Assembly: GCA_018268755.1 (NCBI GenBank)
Contig: JAFDVW010000008.1
Coordinates: forward strand, 62,001-126,000
Direction: 5' to 3'
Length of the DNA stretch: 64,000 bases
Origin: Acidobacteriota bacterium
GTDB taxonomy: Bacteria; Acidobacteriota; Terriglobia; Terriglobales; Acidobacteriaceae
A model generated the notes under the pieces. That model ran no database searches. It was not told where the DNA came from and saw only the letters and a list, made by a program, of their open reading frames with translations. Numbering within the stretch: position 1 is the stretch's first letter; every line of letters begins with the position of its first letter. Position numbers and translations under genes: made by a program. Of the stretch, positions 1 through 9,287 are shown piece by piece.

Positions 1-376
1 AGCCATCCTGGTGTGGCGGAGTGAATTTGCCCAACTGCGGAGGTTTATTAAACCATTCGAGTTCCTGCGGTACGACTTTGTCGGCGAGCAAAGTCTCGGC
101 TAATTGCTGCCACTTGGAGCGCACGATCATTTTTGCGAAATATGGCTCATGCTGCTTCATGTGGGCCATTTGCTTTAACGTGGAAAGATCATTGCGGTCT
201 TCGTAGTACACGTCGGTACGTGGAAGTTCCGGAACGCGCGCACTGATGTAACGATCCAGTTCACGCTTTAACTCAGCCAGCTCATCCGCAGCCAGAAAGC
301 CGCGGATGAAGACAAAACCGTCCTGATCGAATTTCTGCTTCCACTGCCGGAGATCTTCCTGCGAAGTTCCCGCCAT
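1..376 (-). CDS. Phytanoyl-CoA dioxygenase (PhyH)-family protein, partial, runs off left edge
   Basis: Reading the minus strand from an ATG at 376 gives an open frame to the window edge (about 125 residues) that begins MAGTSQEDLRQWKQKFDQDG. The segment FDQDGFVFIRGFLAADELAEL is the typical N-terminus of PhyH-type Fe(II)/2-oxoglutarate dioxygenases, and the frame reaches TPPHQDG, which fits the HxD iron-binding motif, just before the edge. A GGAGG ribosome site lies about 8 bases before the start, and only 19 bases separate it from the upstream Asp-box gene, so it is probably the last visible gene of the large minus-strand operon. Family members hydroxylate small substrates such as acyl-CoAs, ectoine or phosphonates. 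The second metal His and the 2-oxoglutarate Arg lie outside the window, so activity and substrate are open. Confidence 0.8.
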   Translation of the reverse strand, partial: MAGTSQEDLRQWKQKFDQDGFVFIRGFLAADELAELKRELDRYISARVPELPRTDVYYEDRNDLSTLKQMAHMKQHEPYFAKMIVRSKWQQLAETLLADKVVPQELEWFNKPPQLGKFTPPHQDG

Positions 377-395
377 GGCTTACCTCCCGAATCGT

Positions 396-2180
396 TCAGC
401 GTTTTGTATAAGTTGATGGGTTCGAGTTCCGAGCCGTGTTCCAGCCTGCGGAAACGTCGGCGCTCACCGCCCGTAACCAGATTCCGCCATCGGCTTGCGC
501 CACCGTCGAGCGCACCCGCAGATAATTGATGCCCCCGGCCCGGCGATTGTCCTGTACTACACCTACCGCACGCCCATTGAGCAACACTTGGCACTCACGG
601 CGATCGGTGTTCCACTTCAGAGTCAGGTCATACCAGCGGCCACTTTCCAGTTTGACGCCAGGAAAGATTTCTCCGGTGGCCAGAATGGGAAGACTGAACA
701 CGTTGTAAAACTTATCCTCCAAATCCCAAGGGACGGAGAAATGGTCGGTCAGGCCGAGCAGCGTTCCGGAAGATCCGGGGCGAAGCATCATTTGCAGCTT
801 CAGCTCGCCTTTGCTGCCGAGAGGAAAGTTCCAGACAGCACCGGAAGGCCAGTCTTTCTCCGCTTTCCGCACTTCGAGTATGGACTTTCTCGTTGCCAGG
901 TCCGTCTGCAACCCGGCGCCTTTACTGCCAAACACGGACCAGTCGTCAATACCTTGGGAAAAGTCTGTACTTTGCCTGGTTTCTTCAATCCATGCCGGAT
1001 CGAACAAACGGAAGTTGCGCTGGGTTCCGCCTTCTACCCAGTTGGAGAAGAGGACTTTCCCGTCAGCGGTCTGCGTGGGAAAGGAGTAGGACAAGCCGTA
1101 GTCTCCTCGCAAAGATTGCGGCGCATTGCGGGCAGGATCTCTCGCCACCTCGCGGAAGCCACGCCAGGTCTTGCCTTCGTCGTCCGAGATCGCGACGTGC
1201 AACACATAGCGCGCGCCATAAGCGTAGGGGTAACGCAGACAGGCATTCGAGAACAGCAGGATTCGACCGTCCTTGAGGCGCAAAAGGCTTGCCGGAGAGT
1301 CTGAAGAAATCAGCGTGGTAGGCAGCGGATCGCTCCAGCTGTGACCGCCGTCCCTGGAGAAAGACTCGTAGAATCGCCCGCGCTGGTTGCGCAGCAGCAT
1401 CCACACGCGGCCGTCTTTGAGTTCGAGGACCACCGGCTCATCAGCACCGTAGGTGCTTAAGTCCGGCGTTTGCACGGTAAGTTCCTGTGGCGATGCCGTC
1501 CATGTCTCGCCATCGTCATCGGAGAAAGTTGCCGTCACCCCATAAGACCCCATGTAGGTGAAGTCCATGAAACCACCGCCGCGGTTGTTCCAGGAACGTC
1601 CGTGGGTAATGGAAAATGGCAAGAGAATTCGTCCGTTGCGAAGCTGGATCACCGAGAGCAGATCGCTGGCGTGCCCATTCCAGATCGGTTTCGGCACATC
1701 CCAGTGCGTAATGCCACCACGGGAGCGGGCATGCCAAATATCGAGCAGCGGGCCGGGACGCGTGGGCGTGCCCTCTTCCGTTTTGGGGTAAAGGACTCCT
1801 GTGTTCGCATCACACAGAATGAAGATGTGGATTTCGCCGTTGCGGTCGACCAGCGCATCGAAAAGAGCGAAGCCGCCCTCTGCTTTGGGCCAGTCAAACA
1901 AATTCACGGGCGCCGACCAGGTGCTGCCATCGTCGGTGGAGTAGCGTCCCTGCATGGTCTGCTGGCCGTCTTCGCGCGCCACGGACAAAGCAATGATTTT
2001 TCCATTCGGCAATTGCAGGGCCCGATACATATTTTCCCGGAAGGGATAATCCGCGCCTGGAGAGGCGGTAAAAGTGGAAACAATCCTGGGGCCCGCAGAA
2101 GATTGAGCCGCACAATATAATGACAATAAGAGGACCGCGAATGAGTGCTTCAGGAGGCAAGATAAAGGACGACCGCGCAT
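396..2180 (-). CDS. Secreted Asp-box (BNR) beta-propeller protein, sialidase-like fold, with C-terminal beta-sandwich
   Basis: This is a 594-residue protein with an N-terminal signal peptide (hydrophobic stretch around residues 12-28). Several Asp-box motifs mark a sialidase-type propeller: STDDGSTWSAP, SDDDGETWTAS, SRDGGHSWSDP and SDDEGKTWRGF. The last 200 residues form a separate domain with SGAVWNFPLG and LGLTDHFSVPWD. That architecture is shared with the genes at 13594-15375 and 31810-33576. The canonical sialidase FRIP motif is absent; the equivalent blade reads YRALQLPNG, so true sialidase activity is doubtful. It has its own promoter and operator immediately upstream, although it also follows the VCBS gene on the same strand. 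It is probably a periplasmic or secreted glycosidase or lectin-like protein; the substrate is unknown. Confidence 0.75.
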   Translation of the reverse strand: MRGRPLSCLLKHSFAVLLLSLYCAAQSSAGPRIVSTFTASPGADYPFRENMYRALQLPNGKIIALSVAREDGQQTMQGRYSTDDGSTWSAPVNLFDWPKAEGGFALFDALVDRNGEIHIFILCDANTGVLYPKTEEGTPTRPGPLLDIWHARSRGGITHWDVPKPIWNGHASDLLSVIQLRNGRILLPFSITHGRSWNNRGGGFMDFTYMGSYGVTATFSDDDGETWTASPQELTVQTPDLSTYGADEPVVLELKDGRVWMLLRNQRGRFYESFSRDGGHSWSDPLPTTLISSDSPASLLRLKDGRILLFSNACLRYPYAYGARYVLHVAISDDEGKTWRGFREVARDPARNAPQSLRGDYGLSYSFPTQTADGKVLFSNWVEGGTQRNFRLFDPAWIEETRQSTDFSQGIDDWSVFGSKGAGLQTDLATRKSILEVRKAEKDWPSGAVWNFPLGSKGELKLQMMLRPGSSGTLLGLTDHFSVPWDLEDKFYNVFSLPILATGEIFPGVKLESGRWYDLTLKWNTDRRECQVLLNGRAVGVVQDNRRAGGINYLRVRSTVAQADGGIWLRAVSADVSAGWNTARNSNPSTYTKR

Positions 2181-2202
2181 CGCCGACCCCGAACCGGGAA
2201 AT

Positions 2203-2244
2203 ATATACCGTCGACAGAATACGATTATAAAATCAAGTCGTCAA
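2203..2244 (-). promoter_or_regulatory. Promoter and GntR-type operator of the 396-2180 gene
   Basis: On the minus strand a -35 TTGACG (2239-2244) is followed after 17 bases by -10 TATTCT (2216-2221), which runs straight into TGTCGACGGTATAT (2203-2216). The string TATTCTGTCGACGGT is identical, 15 of 15, to the promoter of the DapA-family gene at 30105. A second, weaker GTCGAC copy sits at 2275-2280, overlapping the end of the upstream VCBS gene. Confidence 0.75.
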
Positions 2245-2283
2245 CCAATTATTAAGGCTATTTCCATACTATCGGTCGACGGA

Positions 2284-4734
2284 TCACTTCATCCTATGAT
2301 CCTCTTTCAGCAGGATTTTGGCCCGGGCATAGCCATGCTCCAGAAATGACCGCTCAAACCAGCAACTGAATCCATAAGAAGCCCGCGCCATCAAGTCCAT
2401 ATCCCCGTCTTCATTCCAATCCACCGCCATGATCGGGGCCTCATACGGCAGGTAAGGCAAATCCAAAGTCTGCATCGGAAGGAACCGCGGACCGCTCGAC
2501 TTCCCCGCGTTAAGAATGAGGTGTGGTTTGGAGCTTCCGATGATGACATCCGGCCAGCCGTCTCCGTTCCAGTCGGCGGTGGAAGGAACAAAGCGCGTGC
2601 CGGCCTCTCCAATGATTTCCGGAGCGGCGAATATGGGAGTCGCCCCTCCCGTGAGGTTGCTGTAGTAGCGGACCTTGCCGTAAGTATCGCCCACGATCAA
2701 ATCGACTTTCCCATCGCGGTCGAAATCGGCGGCGGTCAGCGTGGTGCGGGCACCTTGCAGAACGTCGAAATCCCACTTCTGCCCTTCCTGCGGCCCAACC
2801 TTGATGGGCTTGCCATCTTCGGTCTTGAGCAGAAATCCCTGGGTATCGAAGCGCGTACCCTCCGTTCCGCTCAGATTGCGATGCAAATAAACGTGGCCTT
2901 CGTGCACTCCATAAAAGATGTCGGGTTTGCCATCGCCATCCATATCAACCACCTGCGTGAAGGTCCATTGATCGCCGAAGGGGGATTTGTGAAATATCTT
3001 TTCACCTGTCCCCGGAATGCTCTGCGCGGGCGCGAACATCTGCGGATTGCCTTTGCCCAGGTTCAGCCGGACGGTAAATCCATCGACCAGGTCAAAGTGG
3101 CCGTCGTGGTCCCAGTCCATGGCCTGCGTGCCCCACCCTAGCAACGGCACACTGTTCCACCGGCCCTTCAAAGGCGGCTGATACTCCCACAGAGGATGGT
3201 CTTTATCGCCAACATTCATAAAGATGTATAAATCGCGGATCGAACCCACTACCAGATCAAGCAGACCATCGTGATTCAAGTCGACGGCGCGCGGGGCTGC
3301 GAGCGCCCCCACAGGGAACCGTCCCTTGACCGGGAAAGGGAGTTTCGTAAATTTGGGCTGGCTGGGCGTGCCGGTATTTTTGAAGTAGAAAAGAAAGTTT
3401 TCACTGCTGGCGGAGTCGCCCCCGCCTTCGGTCATGGGCATGTCACCGGTCACGATGTCGAGCAAACCGTCACCGTCAAAATCGGCGATGGTGGGGGCGG
3501 CGGACCAGGCTACATCGAGCGGCGCGCCGTCCGCCTCCAGCGGACCACGAAAGTGCAGAATGGGAAGATTGTTTTTGTTCCGGCCAAGATTTTCAAAGAA
3601 ATAGATGCGCCCTGTGATATATCCGCCAGCCAGGATATCGACGTGACCGTCACCATTGATGTCGGCGGCTGCCAGCACGGGATGGTAGTCCTTCTCATAG
3701 ACGCTTTTGATTTCCGGCACCGGATCATGCGGAAGCTCGAAGGGCTTACCGTCGTCGGTATAGATCAACCCTTTATAGACCAGCTTTGGCGCCTGATTGG
3801 TGCCAACGTTCTTGTACCAGACAACGCGATTCCACTCCGCGCCGCTCAACAGGTCCTGTACTCCATCCCCGTCCCAATCGATGACCAGCGGCGTGGCGCT
3901 GAAGCCGACGTCGAGCGGCTTGCCGTCCGCAGTAAATAGGAGCTTTGCATAAGAAAACTTTGCATCTGTCTGACTACCACGATTGGGATACCAGATGATG
4001 CCCCCACGCTCTCCGCCCACGAGAATGTCCGGCAAACCGTCCCCGTTCCAGTCGGCAACCTCAATGCGGCTAAGTTGCTGCGTGTGCGTGGTTTCGCCGA
4101 TTTCTTCAATGCGCTCGGCGCCGTCGCCGACAAAACCCGTACGCGGCAAAACGTCTGGCTCATTTCCCGCAGGCAGCAAGTCGAAGTAAATCGCATAGTA
4201 GGACGGGCGACCACCACGCTGGATGTGCGTCCAGGCCAGATTGCCGCCATTCCATTCGCCCAGGGTTTCATAAAAATATCCCCAATTACGTTGCGGAGTG
4301 AAGGCTAACTCTCCCGTCTGAGGATTTACATTGCCGACAACTTCCGGAAACTGCTCGGGGATGGAATCGTCATACCAGCGATAGGGCAATTCCCAGGCCG
4401 CATGCGCATAGACCCATTTGCCATACGGAACCGGCTCACCGCTGTTCGGGTCATACTGCTCCACTTCGAACGAAGCCGCGTCTATCTTCCGCTGGCTGCC
4501 GGTCAGGGCCAAAACATCGTCGGCGGTGATGTGGATGCGGGTTGGCATTTCGTCGGAGTTGCGACCAAGCAGATCCATGGGATCGACGCGGACCAGAATG
4601 CGGTGGCTTCCCTTCCCCACCCAGGCAGGGGCTTTCTGCGTTTTGAAGCCGCTGAAAGAGCAGATGCAAAGCGCCAAGAAAAATAAAAGACCTATCCGGC
4701 GATAATTGACGAACCAGGAATGTGGCATTTTCAT
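2284..4734 (-). CDS. Secreted FG-GAP/VCBS-repeat beta-propeller protein
   Basis: This 816-residue protein has a hydrophobic export signal (GLLFFLALCICSFSGF, about residues 15-30). A unique N-terminal domain starts with APAWVGKGSHRILVRVD. About ten calcium-binding FG-GAP repeats follow, of the form DxDGDGxxDxxxG, for example DWNGDGLPDILVG, DINGDGHVDILAGG and DFDRDGKVDLIVGD. It is a paralogue of the protein at 9284-11662: the N-terminal domain, repeat order and C-terminal segment ending in an E/DG-Y-A-K/R-AK pattern all correspond. The start codon overlaps the stop of the PHP-hydrolase gene (ATGA), so the two are translationally coupled. The role is unknown; a periplasmic or surface binding scaffold or glycan-active propeller is plausible. 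Confidence 0.8.
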   Translation of the reverse strand: MKMPHSWFVNYRRIGLLFFLALCICSFSGFKTQKAPAWVGKGSHRILVRVDPMDLLGRNSDEMPTRIHITADDVLALTGSQRKIDAASFEVEQYDPNSGEPVPYGKWVYAHAAWELPYRWYDDSIPEQFPEVVGNVNPQTGELAFTPQRNWGYFYETLGEWNGGNLAWTHIQRGGRPSYYAIYFDLLPAGNEPDVLPRTGFVGDGAERIEEIGETTHTQQLSRIEVADWNGDGLPDILVGGERGGIIWYPNRGSQTDAKFSYAKLLFTADGKPLDVGFSATPLVIDWDGDGVQDLLSGAEWNRVVWYKNVGTNQAPKLVYKGLIYTDDGKPFELPHDPVPEIKSVYEKDYHPVLAAADINGDGHVDILAGGYITGRIYFFENLGRNKNNLPILHFRGPLEADGAPLDVAWSAAPTIADFDGDGLLDIVTGDMPMTEGGGDSASSENFLFYFKNTGTPSQPKFTKLPFPVKGRFPVGALAAPRAVDLNHDGLLDLVVGSIRDLYIFMNVGDKDHPLWEYQPPLKGRWNSVPLLGWGTQAMDWDHDGHFDLVDGFTVRLNLGKGNPQMFAPAQSIPGTGEKIFHKSPFGDQWTFTQVVDMDGDGKPDIFYGVHEGHVYLHRNLSGTEGTRFDTQGFLLKTEDGKPIKVGPQEGQKWDFDVLQGARTTLTAADFDRDGKVDLIVGDTYGKVRYYSNLTGGATPIFAAPEIIGEAGTRFVPSTADWNGDGWPDVIIGSSKPHLILNAGKSSGPRFLPMQTLDLPYLPYEAPIMAVDWNEDGDMDLMARASYGFSCWFERSFLEHGYARAKILLKEDHRMK

Positions 4735-6875
4735 TGGTTCTCCCGGGGCGCAGGGCCCATGTTCTGATACACCTGGCGAGCGAGTGCAAAGCTGTTCAAT
4801 ACTTCCTGGCGGTGGGCGGCGTCAGCGAATTTCCCATCTTTGCCAATGCGCTCGGTCAGCGCATCCATCCAGCGCAGGCAGAAGTCGCGGTCTTCTGCGG
4901 AGTAAACCTGGGTATTCCCCACCGAGACATAAATCGGGCTGCTGTGCGCGGCAAGTACACGATCATTGGAACGGCGCTCGGACCAGCGCGAAGGCCCATT
5001 GGAAATACGATCGCTGTTTTCAGCCCAGACACGGGCGGCCAACCAGGTGCTTTCTTCGAGCGGAAGTTCGCCTTGCCACTGCAGGCGCTGCACTGGGGTT
5101 GGGCTCGAAGCCTCAGCGACCACTCGGCCGCGAGCGACAATTTCCACCTTTGTGATGGGGATGGCGGAGACAGCTTCGACCTGCACATGCACTTTGGCAG
5201 AACTTTTTTTAGATTCCAGATGGATCTTACTTCCGGGAAGCAGCCCATTGACCTGAAAACTTAAGAGTGGCCCAATCGTTGCGAAGGAACGCCCTTCGCG
5301 TAGACCGCGCGCCCAGCTCTCATAGTCAAAGTGGTCGGCGGTGTAGACATAGACTCGCTCACCGCCGGCAAGAAAAGAAAAACTCTGATTCAGGAAGGCG
5401 TCGCTTCCACCAGAGATACCAAGCCTGAATCCAAGATTCAGGAAGCGGTACCACAGCTCCATGGAAGGTTCGTCATGGCTGCAGAAAACTTCAAACCCGT
5501 CGATCGATCCCAGAGCAACATCGGCAACGGCTTCGCCCCCCAGCGATCCCGTTGGGATCTGATCAAAGCGCAATGCCGGATGCGCGTAGAGCGCGATGCC
5601 GCCCTGGTCGCGCGCCTGGCGCGCTTGTGAGTCATTCGACGGATAGTCTTCCCACTGCTCCGACTCCGGAAAGCCAGTATAAAGAGGACGCACCAGGCGC
5701 TTAAGGTTGAGCAGCAACAGGTGCCCGTAGCTCCAGGTGCGCATCTCCTGGTTCCAGTACAACACTTCTTTCTTGGTGGAAAGGGCATGCGGTTTGCCTT
5801 CAAAGTAGCGCTCGTCATGAATCGTGCCGCGCACGCTGTTGGAAACCATCATGTTGCCGACGTTCAGTCCTTCGGCCTGCACGGCGAGAAGATCATCCGG
5901 CGGCGTGCTCCATTGCTCGCCGGTGTAGTTGCCGTGGATGTGGTCATCGCCGCTATACCAGCCGGCGGCATTCATGTCCTTGAGCCAAGGCAGGGGGAGA
6001 CTCACATCAGCGTCTTTGCCGGGAGAAAGATCGAACTCCTTTTCCACTGGCGCATAGTCGAAACCTTTACGCATTTCCAAGCGTGTCTTCCCCGCGGGCA
6101 GGACCGCTTCGAAGGAGCCCTTCGCGTAGAAGAAGTGCTCGCCGGTCATCCACATAATGCGATCGAAGGCGCTGTCGGGCGTGTGGCTCAGCCCATCTGC
6201 GCCTTTAAGGTAGATACGTGCTGGTGTGGGCATTCCGGAGGCGTCGAGAGTGCGCACGCGGAGACGCACAGCTTGGCGCACATCTCCGGCGATGGCAATC
6301 CGGGTTGAATGCGGGCCCAACACATGCAACTCGGAACGAAACACACCCAGCTTGGCTCCGCGTAATGTGGGTGCGATGATTTTTGTCTCGCCGGAAGTAA
6401 GCTGTACCTGCTGTTGGGAGGCTGTGACGTTTTCACCCACGAACGTAAGCATGATGTTATGGGCGCGAGAGGTCTGATTGGACAGCAGAACCAGAAGTCC
6501 GGCGAAGGGCTGTCCTTTGGCAAGAGTGAAATGCGCACGCGGAGCAGTGATATTCCATCCCTGCTCCGTGAGCACCGCCCTCCCCAGATAGTCAGACTGA
6601 ATCTCGGCATACAATCCGCCCAGCCAGTTCTGCATCTCGCGATCTGTTCTACCGCTGCTTTGCTCCTGTGCTTTCCAATACAAATCGACGGCACGCCGAC
6701 CGTCGACCGCGTCTGCCCGCGTCGAGAGAAATACTGCCTCCTGAAAAGCACGGACCAATGTTTCGGCCAACTTCCCCGAAGGCGAAGCCTGGGGCACAGC
6801 TATTGCCGGCGCCATGAGAGCCAGCAGCGCCAGCAAGAACCGGGACCGCGCGACCATGTGTCTCCAAAGCTGCAT
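4731..6875 (-). CDS. CehA/McbA-type PHP-domain metallohydrolase, exported
   Basis: This 714-residue protein has a signal peptide (about residues 11-27). After roughly 300 residues of helical and beta-sandwich sequence comes a PHP-type metal domain: GWYSGDDHIHGNYTGE (DHIHG at about 311-315), ALYAHPALRF, GFEVFCSHDEPSMELW and GFRLGISGGSDAF, with a late SFATIGPLLSFQVNG typical of CehA/McbA proteins. CehA-type enzymes hydrolyse amide or carbamate bonds, and most homologues have unknown natural substrates. RidA lies 3 bases upstream and the VCBS gene overlaps downstream. Family membership is fairly clear; the reaction is not. Confidence 0.75.
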   Translation of the reverse strand: MQLWRHMVARSRFLLALLALMAPAIAVPQASPSGKLAETLVRAFQEAVFLSTRADAVDGRRAVDLYWKAQEQSSGRTDREMQNWLGGLYAEIQSDYLGRAVLTEQGWNITAPRAHFTLAKGQPFAGLLVLLSNQTSRAHNIMLTFVGENVTASQQQVQLTSGETKIIAPTLRGAKLGVFRSELHVLGPHSTRIAIAGDVRQAVRLRVRTLDASGMPTPARIYLKGADGLSHTPDSAFDRIMWMTGEHFFYAKGSFEAVLPAGKTRLEMRKGFDYAPVEKEFDLSPGKDADVSLPLPWLKDMNAAGWYSGDDHIHGNYTGEQWSTPPDDLLAVQAEGLNVGNMMVSNSVRGTIHDERYFEGKPHALSTKKEVLYWNQEMRTWSYGHLLLLNLKRLVRPLYTGFPESEQWEDYPSNDSQARQARDQGGIALYAHPALRFDQIPTGSLGGEAVADVALGSIDGFEVFCSHDEPSMELWYRFLNLGFRLGISGGSDAFLNQSFSFLAGGERVYVYTADHFDYESWARGLREGRSFATIGPLLSFQVNGLLPGSKIHLESKKSSAKVHVQVEAVSAIPITKVEIVARGRVVAEASSPTPVQRLQWQGELPLEESTWLAARVWAENSDRISNGPSRWSERRSNDRVLAAHSSPIYVSVGNTQVYSAEDRDFCLRWMDALTERIGKDGKFADAAHRQEVLNSFALARQVYQNMGPAPRENQ

Positions 6876-6878
6876 GGA

Positions 6879-7295
6879 TCATTTACGCCGTTGGGTGGAT
6901 TTTCGCGACGATTTCTTGCGCGGTGCGCGCACCGCGATGGCGTCAATTTCCACCCGCAGCGATCCGAGCCCTGCCTGCACGGTGGTACGCGCGGGAACGG
7001 ACTGCCCAAAGAATGCCTTGTAGGCTTTGTTCATCTCGGCAAAGTCGTCCAGGTCGGCCAGAAAAATACCGCAGCGAAGAATGCTGCCCTTATTGCCCCC
7101 AGCAGCCTTTACGATGGCCTCAACATTCCGCAAAGCCTGCGTGACTTGTTGGCCAATGGTTTTTCCATCAATCGCCCCAGTCGCCGGGTTTGTAGCCACT
7201 TGCCCCGAGACAATGATGAGATTTCCGGCAGCTGTCCCCTGTTCATAGGCAGCCGCCGGCGGCGGAGCTTTGTCCGTCCGTATGACTTTTCTCAT
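6879..7295 (-). CDS. ridA: RidA-family enamine/imine deaminase
   Basis: This 138-residue YjgF/YER057c/UK114 protein has SGQVATNP at about 30-37, the substrate-binding Arg in VPARTTVQ (Arg103) and VEIDAIA with Glu116, as in active RidA enzymes. It has no signal peptide, so it is cytoplasmic. A short, unusually basic C-terminal tail (RKKSSRKSTQRRK) is an oddity. RidA hydrolyses 2-aminoacrylate and other reactive enamines made by PLP-dependent lyases. Such a lyase (28160-29206) and two aminotransferases are in the same predicted regulon, which gives it an obvious partner. It sits between the PHP hydrolase and an Asp-box gene in the operon. Confidence 0.88.
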   Translation of the reverse strand: MRKVIRTDKAPPPAAAYEQGTAAGNLIIVSGQVATNPATGAIDGKTIGQQVTQALRNVEAIVKAAGGNKGSILRCGIFLADLDDFAEMNKAYKAFFGQSVPARTTVQAGLGSLRVEIDAIAVRAPRKKSSRKSTQRRK

Positions 7296-7313
7296 TCGAC
7301 TTTCTCCTGCGAT

Positions 7314-8432
7314 TTATTTGCTCAGAAGCCAGGCTCGATTGAAACGCGCCGTGCGGATTTCACGCCGCCCCTGCGGTAGTTGTTCCTGCCACACGACAAT
7401 CAATGTGCCATCTTTGGCCTGCACAGCCGAGGGATAGGAGACCTGGAAATTTGGCGTGGTTTCCGCCACCACTTTGGGCGCGGACCAGGTTTTACCACCA
7501 TCGGCGGAAAGAGCCGCGGTGAGCGGAGTGCGGCCGGTGGCTGAGTTGTCCCACGCGACCAGCACCTCTTTAGAACCATCCAGCTTCCACAAGGCCGCGG
7601 GAGAGTTGTGCGCAGTCAGTGCGCTGGCGCGCGGCGTACTCCAGCTCTTGCCACCGTCTTTGCTCCAGGCTTGGAACAGTTTGGTGCCGGAGGTGCGCAT
7701 CAGGGTCATGATGCGGCCATCTTCCAGTACCACCATGGCGGCTTCATCCAGACCGCCGGTGGAGTGGGGAGAAGTTTTGGGAATCACCGCGTAGAGATCG
7801 CCACCGGCAGTCCACGTTTTGCCGCCGTCCGTTGAACGCAGCACGCCCGACTTGATGTCCATTTCGCCTTCGGTCGAAGGCGGCATGCCCTGCTCTGCCC
7901 AAGTGTCCCAGGCATAGCTGATGATCAGAGTCCCGTCCGCCAGACGATGTCCCTGATGGATTTTGCCGGCGATATATTTGCGCGGCGTCGAGAGCAAGAC
8001 TTCGTCGCCCCAGTGCACTCCGTCTTTGCTTTCCCGCATGTAGATAAGGCTGTGCTCAATCTTCACCGGCATAGGCACAGTGGTTGAGAAAGCCAGCAGA
8101 CGGTCGCCATCGACCAGCAGATTGGGATCGGCATCTTCGGTATCGGGATGGTCGAAAACAATCTTCGGCTCCGACCAGGTTTTGCCGTTGTCGTCGGAGA
8201 CATTGGCCGCAATCTTCATCTTGGTGGGCTTCTCGGCGGTATAGACCGAGAAGATACAAACCAGCCTTCCATTGGCCAGCCGCGCGATCACCGGATATGC
8301 ATTGACGGTGAAACCCTGCGGATCGGAACGAGCGATCACTCCGCTTTCAAATCTGCCTTCCTGCGCAAACAATATGGCGGTACCAAAAAGAAAACAAATA
8401 ACCAGACTGCGAATAAGAGTCCTGCTGTGCAT
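7314..8432 (-). CDS. Secreted Asp-box (BNR) beta-propeller protein, short form
   Basis: I choose the ATG at 8432 because a GGAGG ribosome site precedes it and the protein then starts with a normal signal peptide (MHSRTLIRSLVICFLFGTAI). The open frame extends further upstream without good start signals. The 372-residue product has four clear Asp boxes (SDDNGKTWSEP, STDGGKTWTAG, SKDGGKSWSTP, SADGGKTWSAP) and no extra C-terminal domain. The FRIP blade is replaced by YPVIARLANGRL. It is annotated as sialidase-like by fold only. RidA follows 18 bases downstream. Confidence 0.75.
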   Translation of the reverse strand: MHSRTLIRSLVICFLFGTAILFAQEGRFESGVIARSDPQGFTVNAYPVIARLANGRLVCIFSVYTAEKPTKMKIAANVSDDNGKTWSEPKIVFDHPDTEDADPNLLVDGDRLLAFSTTVPMPVKIEHSLIYMRESKDGVHWGDEVLLSTPRKYIAGKIHQGHRLADGTLIISYAWDTWAEQGMPPSTEGEMDIKSGVLRSTDGGKTWTAGGDLYAVIPKTSPHSTGGLDEAAMVVLEDGRIMTLMRTSGTKLFQAWSKDGGKSWSTPRASALTAHNSPAALWKLDGSKEVLVAWDNSATGRTPLTAALSADGGKTWSAPKVVAETTPNFQVSYPSAVQAKDGTLIVVWQEQLPQGRREIRTARFNRAWLLSK

Positions 8433-8492
8433 GCCAACCTCCAGCCCTGTTTCAGATTTAGAACCCTGCGAAAATCCCCGGCGAGACACCGC

Positions 8493-9287
8493 TCAGATGG
8501 CCGTCCAGCCTCCATCTACCGGAAGATTTTGTCCCGTGATGTAGCGCGACGCTTCCGAAGCCAGAAACACAATCGGGCCCTTAATGTCGTCGGGCTCGGC
8601 CATGCGCCCAAGCGGCGTTCTGCGCACATAGTTGGGAACGAACTCCGCGGGGGTGTCTTCCGTTTGGAAGCCGCCGGGGGAAAGGCAGTTCACTCGCACC
8701 TGGTAGGGAGCGAAGAAGCTGGCCAGATAACGGGTCAGGTTAACCATCCCGCCCTTTGCGAAGGCATAGTTCACGGGATTGGTAAGCCGAGTGCCTTCAT
8801 AGATCGAGAAGTCCGGCCCGACCATGCCATAGATAGACGCGATATTAATGATGGAACCGGCGCGCGCTTTCTGCATGGGCTCGGAGAAAATCTGGCAGGA
8901 AAGAAACAGGCCGGTGGAGTTCACCTTCATGGCCGCTTCCCATTCGGCCGCAGTCACATGGCGCAGGTCTCCGCCCGAGCGCGCCACGGCATTATTCACC
9001 AGGACGTCGAGACGGCCGTGCCGGTCGAGAATCTTCTGGCAGAGTCCGCGAATAGAAGACTCCGACGTCAGGTCCAGCGAAGCAGCCTCCACCTGTAAAG
9101 ACTCCGACGTCAGGGATTGCGCCAGCGTTTCGCACTTGCCCAAGTCGCGTGAAGCGACGACCACATGTGCCCCGGCTTCCGCCAGCGCCCGCACGATGTG
9201 CGCGCCATAGATTCCAGCCCCTCCGGTAACCAGAGCAATTTTTCCTCTTAGGCGAAACAGATCGATGGTGTTCTTTGCGGCTGTCAT
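8493..9287 (-). CDS. SDR-family NAD(P)-dependent oxidoreductase
   Basis: This 264-residue classical short-chain dehydrogenase has the cofactor motif TGGAGIYG at 21-28, NNAV at 98-101, Asn123 in MKVNSTG, catalytic Ser151, and Tyr174/Lys178 in NYAFAKGG. An acidic residue is not obvious after beta-2 (VVVASRDLG), which hints at NADP use but is not decisive. The C-terminal ITGQNLPVDGGW is typical of sugar or hydroxy-acid SDRs such as gluconate 5-dehydrogenases. Its start overlaps the end of the VCBS gene by 4 bases, so it is embedded in the operon. It probably oxidises or reduces a hydroxyl group of the pathway intermediate. Confidence 0.88.
   Translation of the reverse strand: MTAAKNTIDLFRLRGKIALVTGGAGIYGAHIVRALAEAGAHVVVASRDLGKCETLAQSLTSESLQVEAASLDLTSESSIRGLCQKILDRHGRLDVLVNNAVARSGGDLRHVTAAEWEAAMKVNSTGLFLSCQIFSEPMQKARAGSIINIASIYGMVGPDFSIYEGTRLTNPVNYAFAKGGMVNLTRYLASFFAPYQVRVNCLSPGGFQTEDTPAEFVPNYVRRTPLGRMAEPDDIKGPIVFLASEASRYITGQNLPVDGGWTAI

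Noticed and set aside
6702..6707. GTCGAC inside the CehA-type gene as an operator
   Set aside because: It lies in coding sequence with no second half-site and no promoter nearby. Similar single coding copies at 14888, 25963, 54036 and 57145 were also discarded; SalI hexamers are expected about 16 times in 64 kb.
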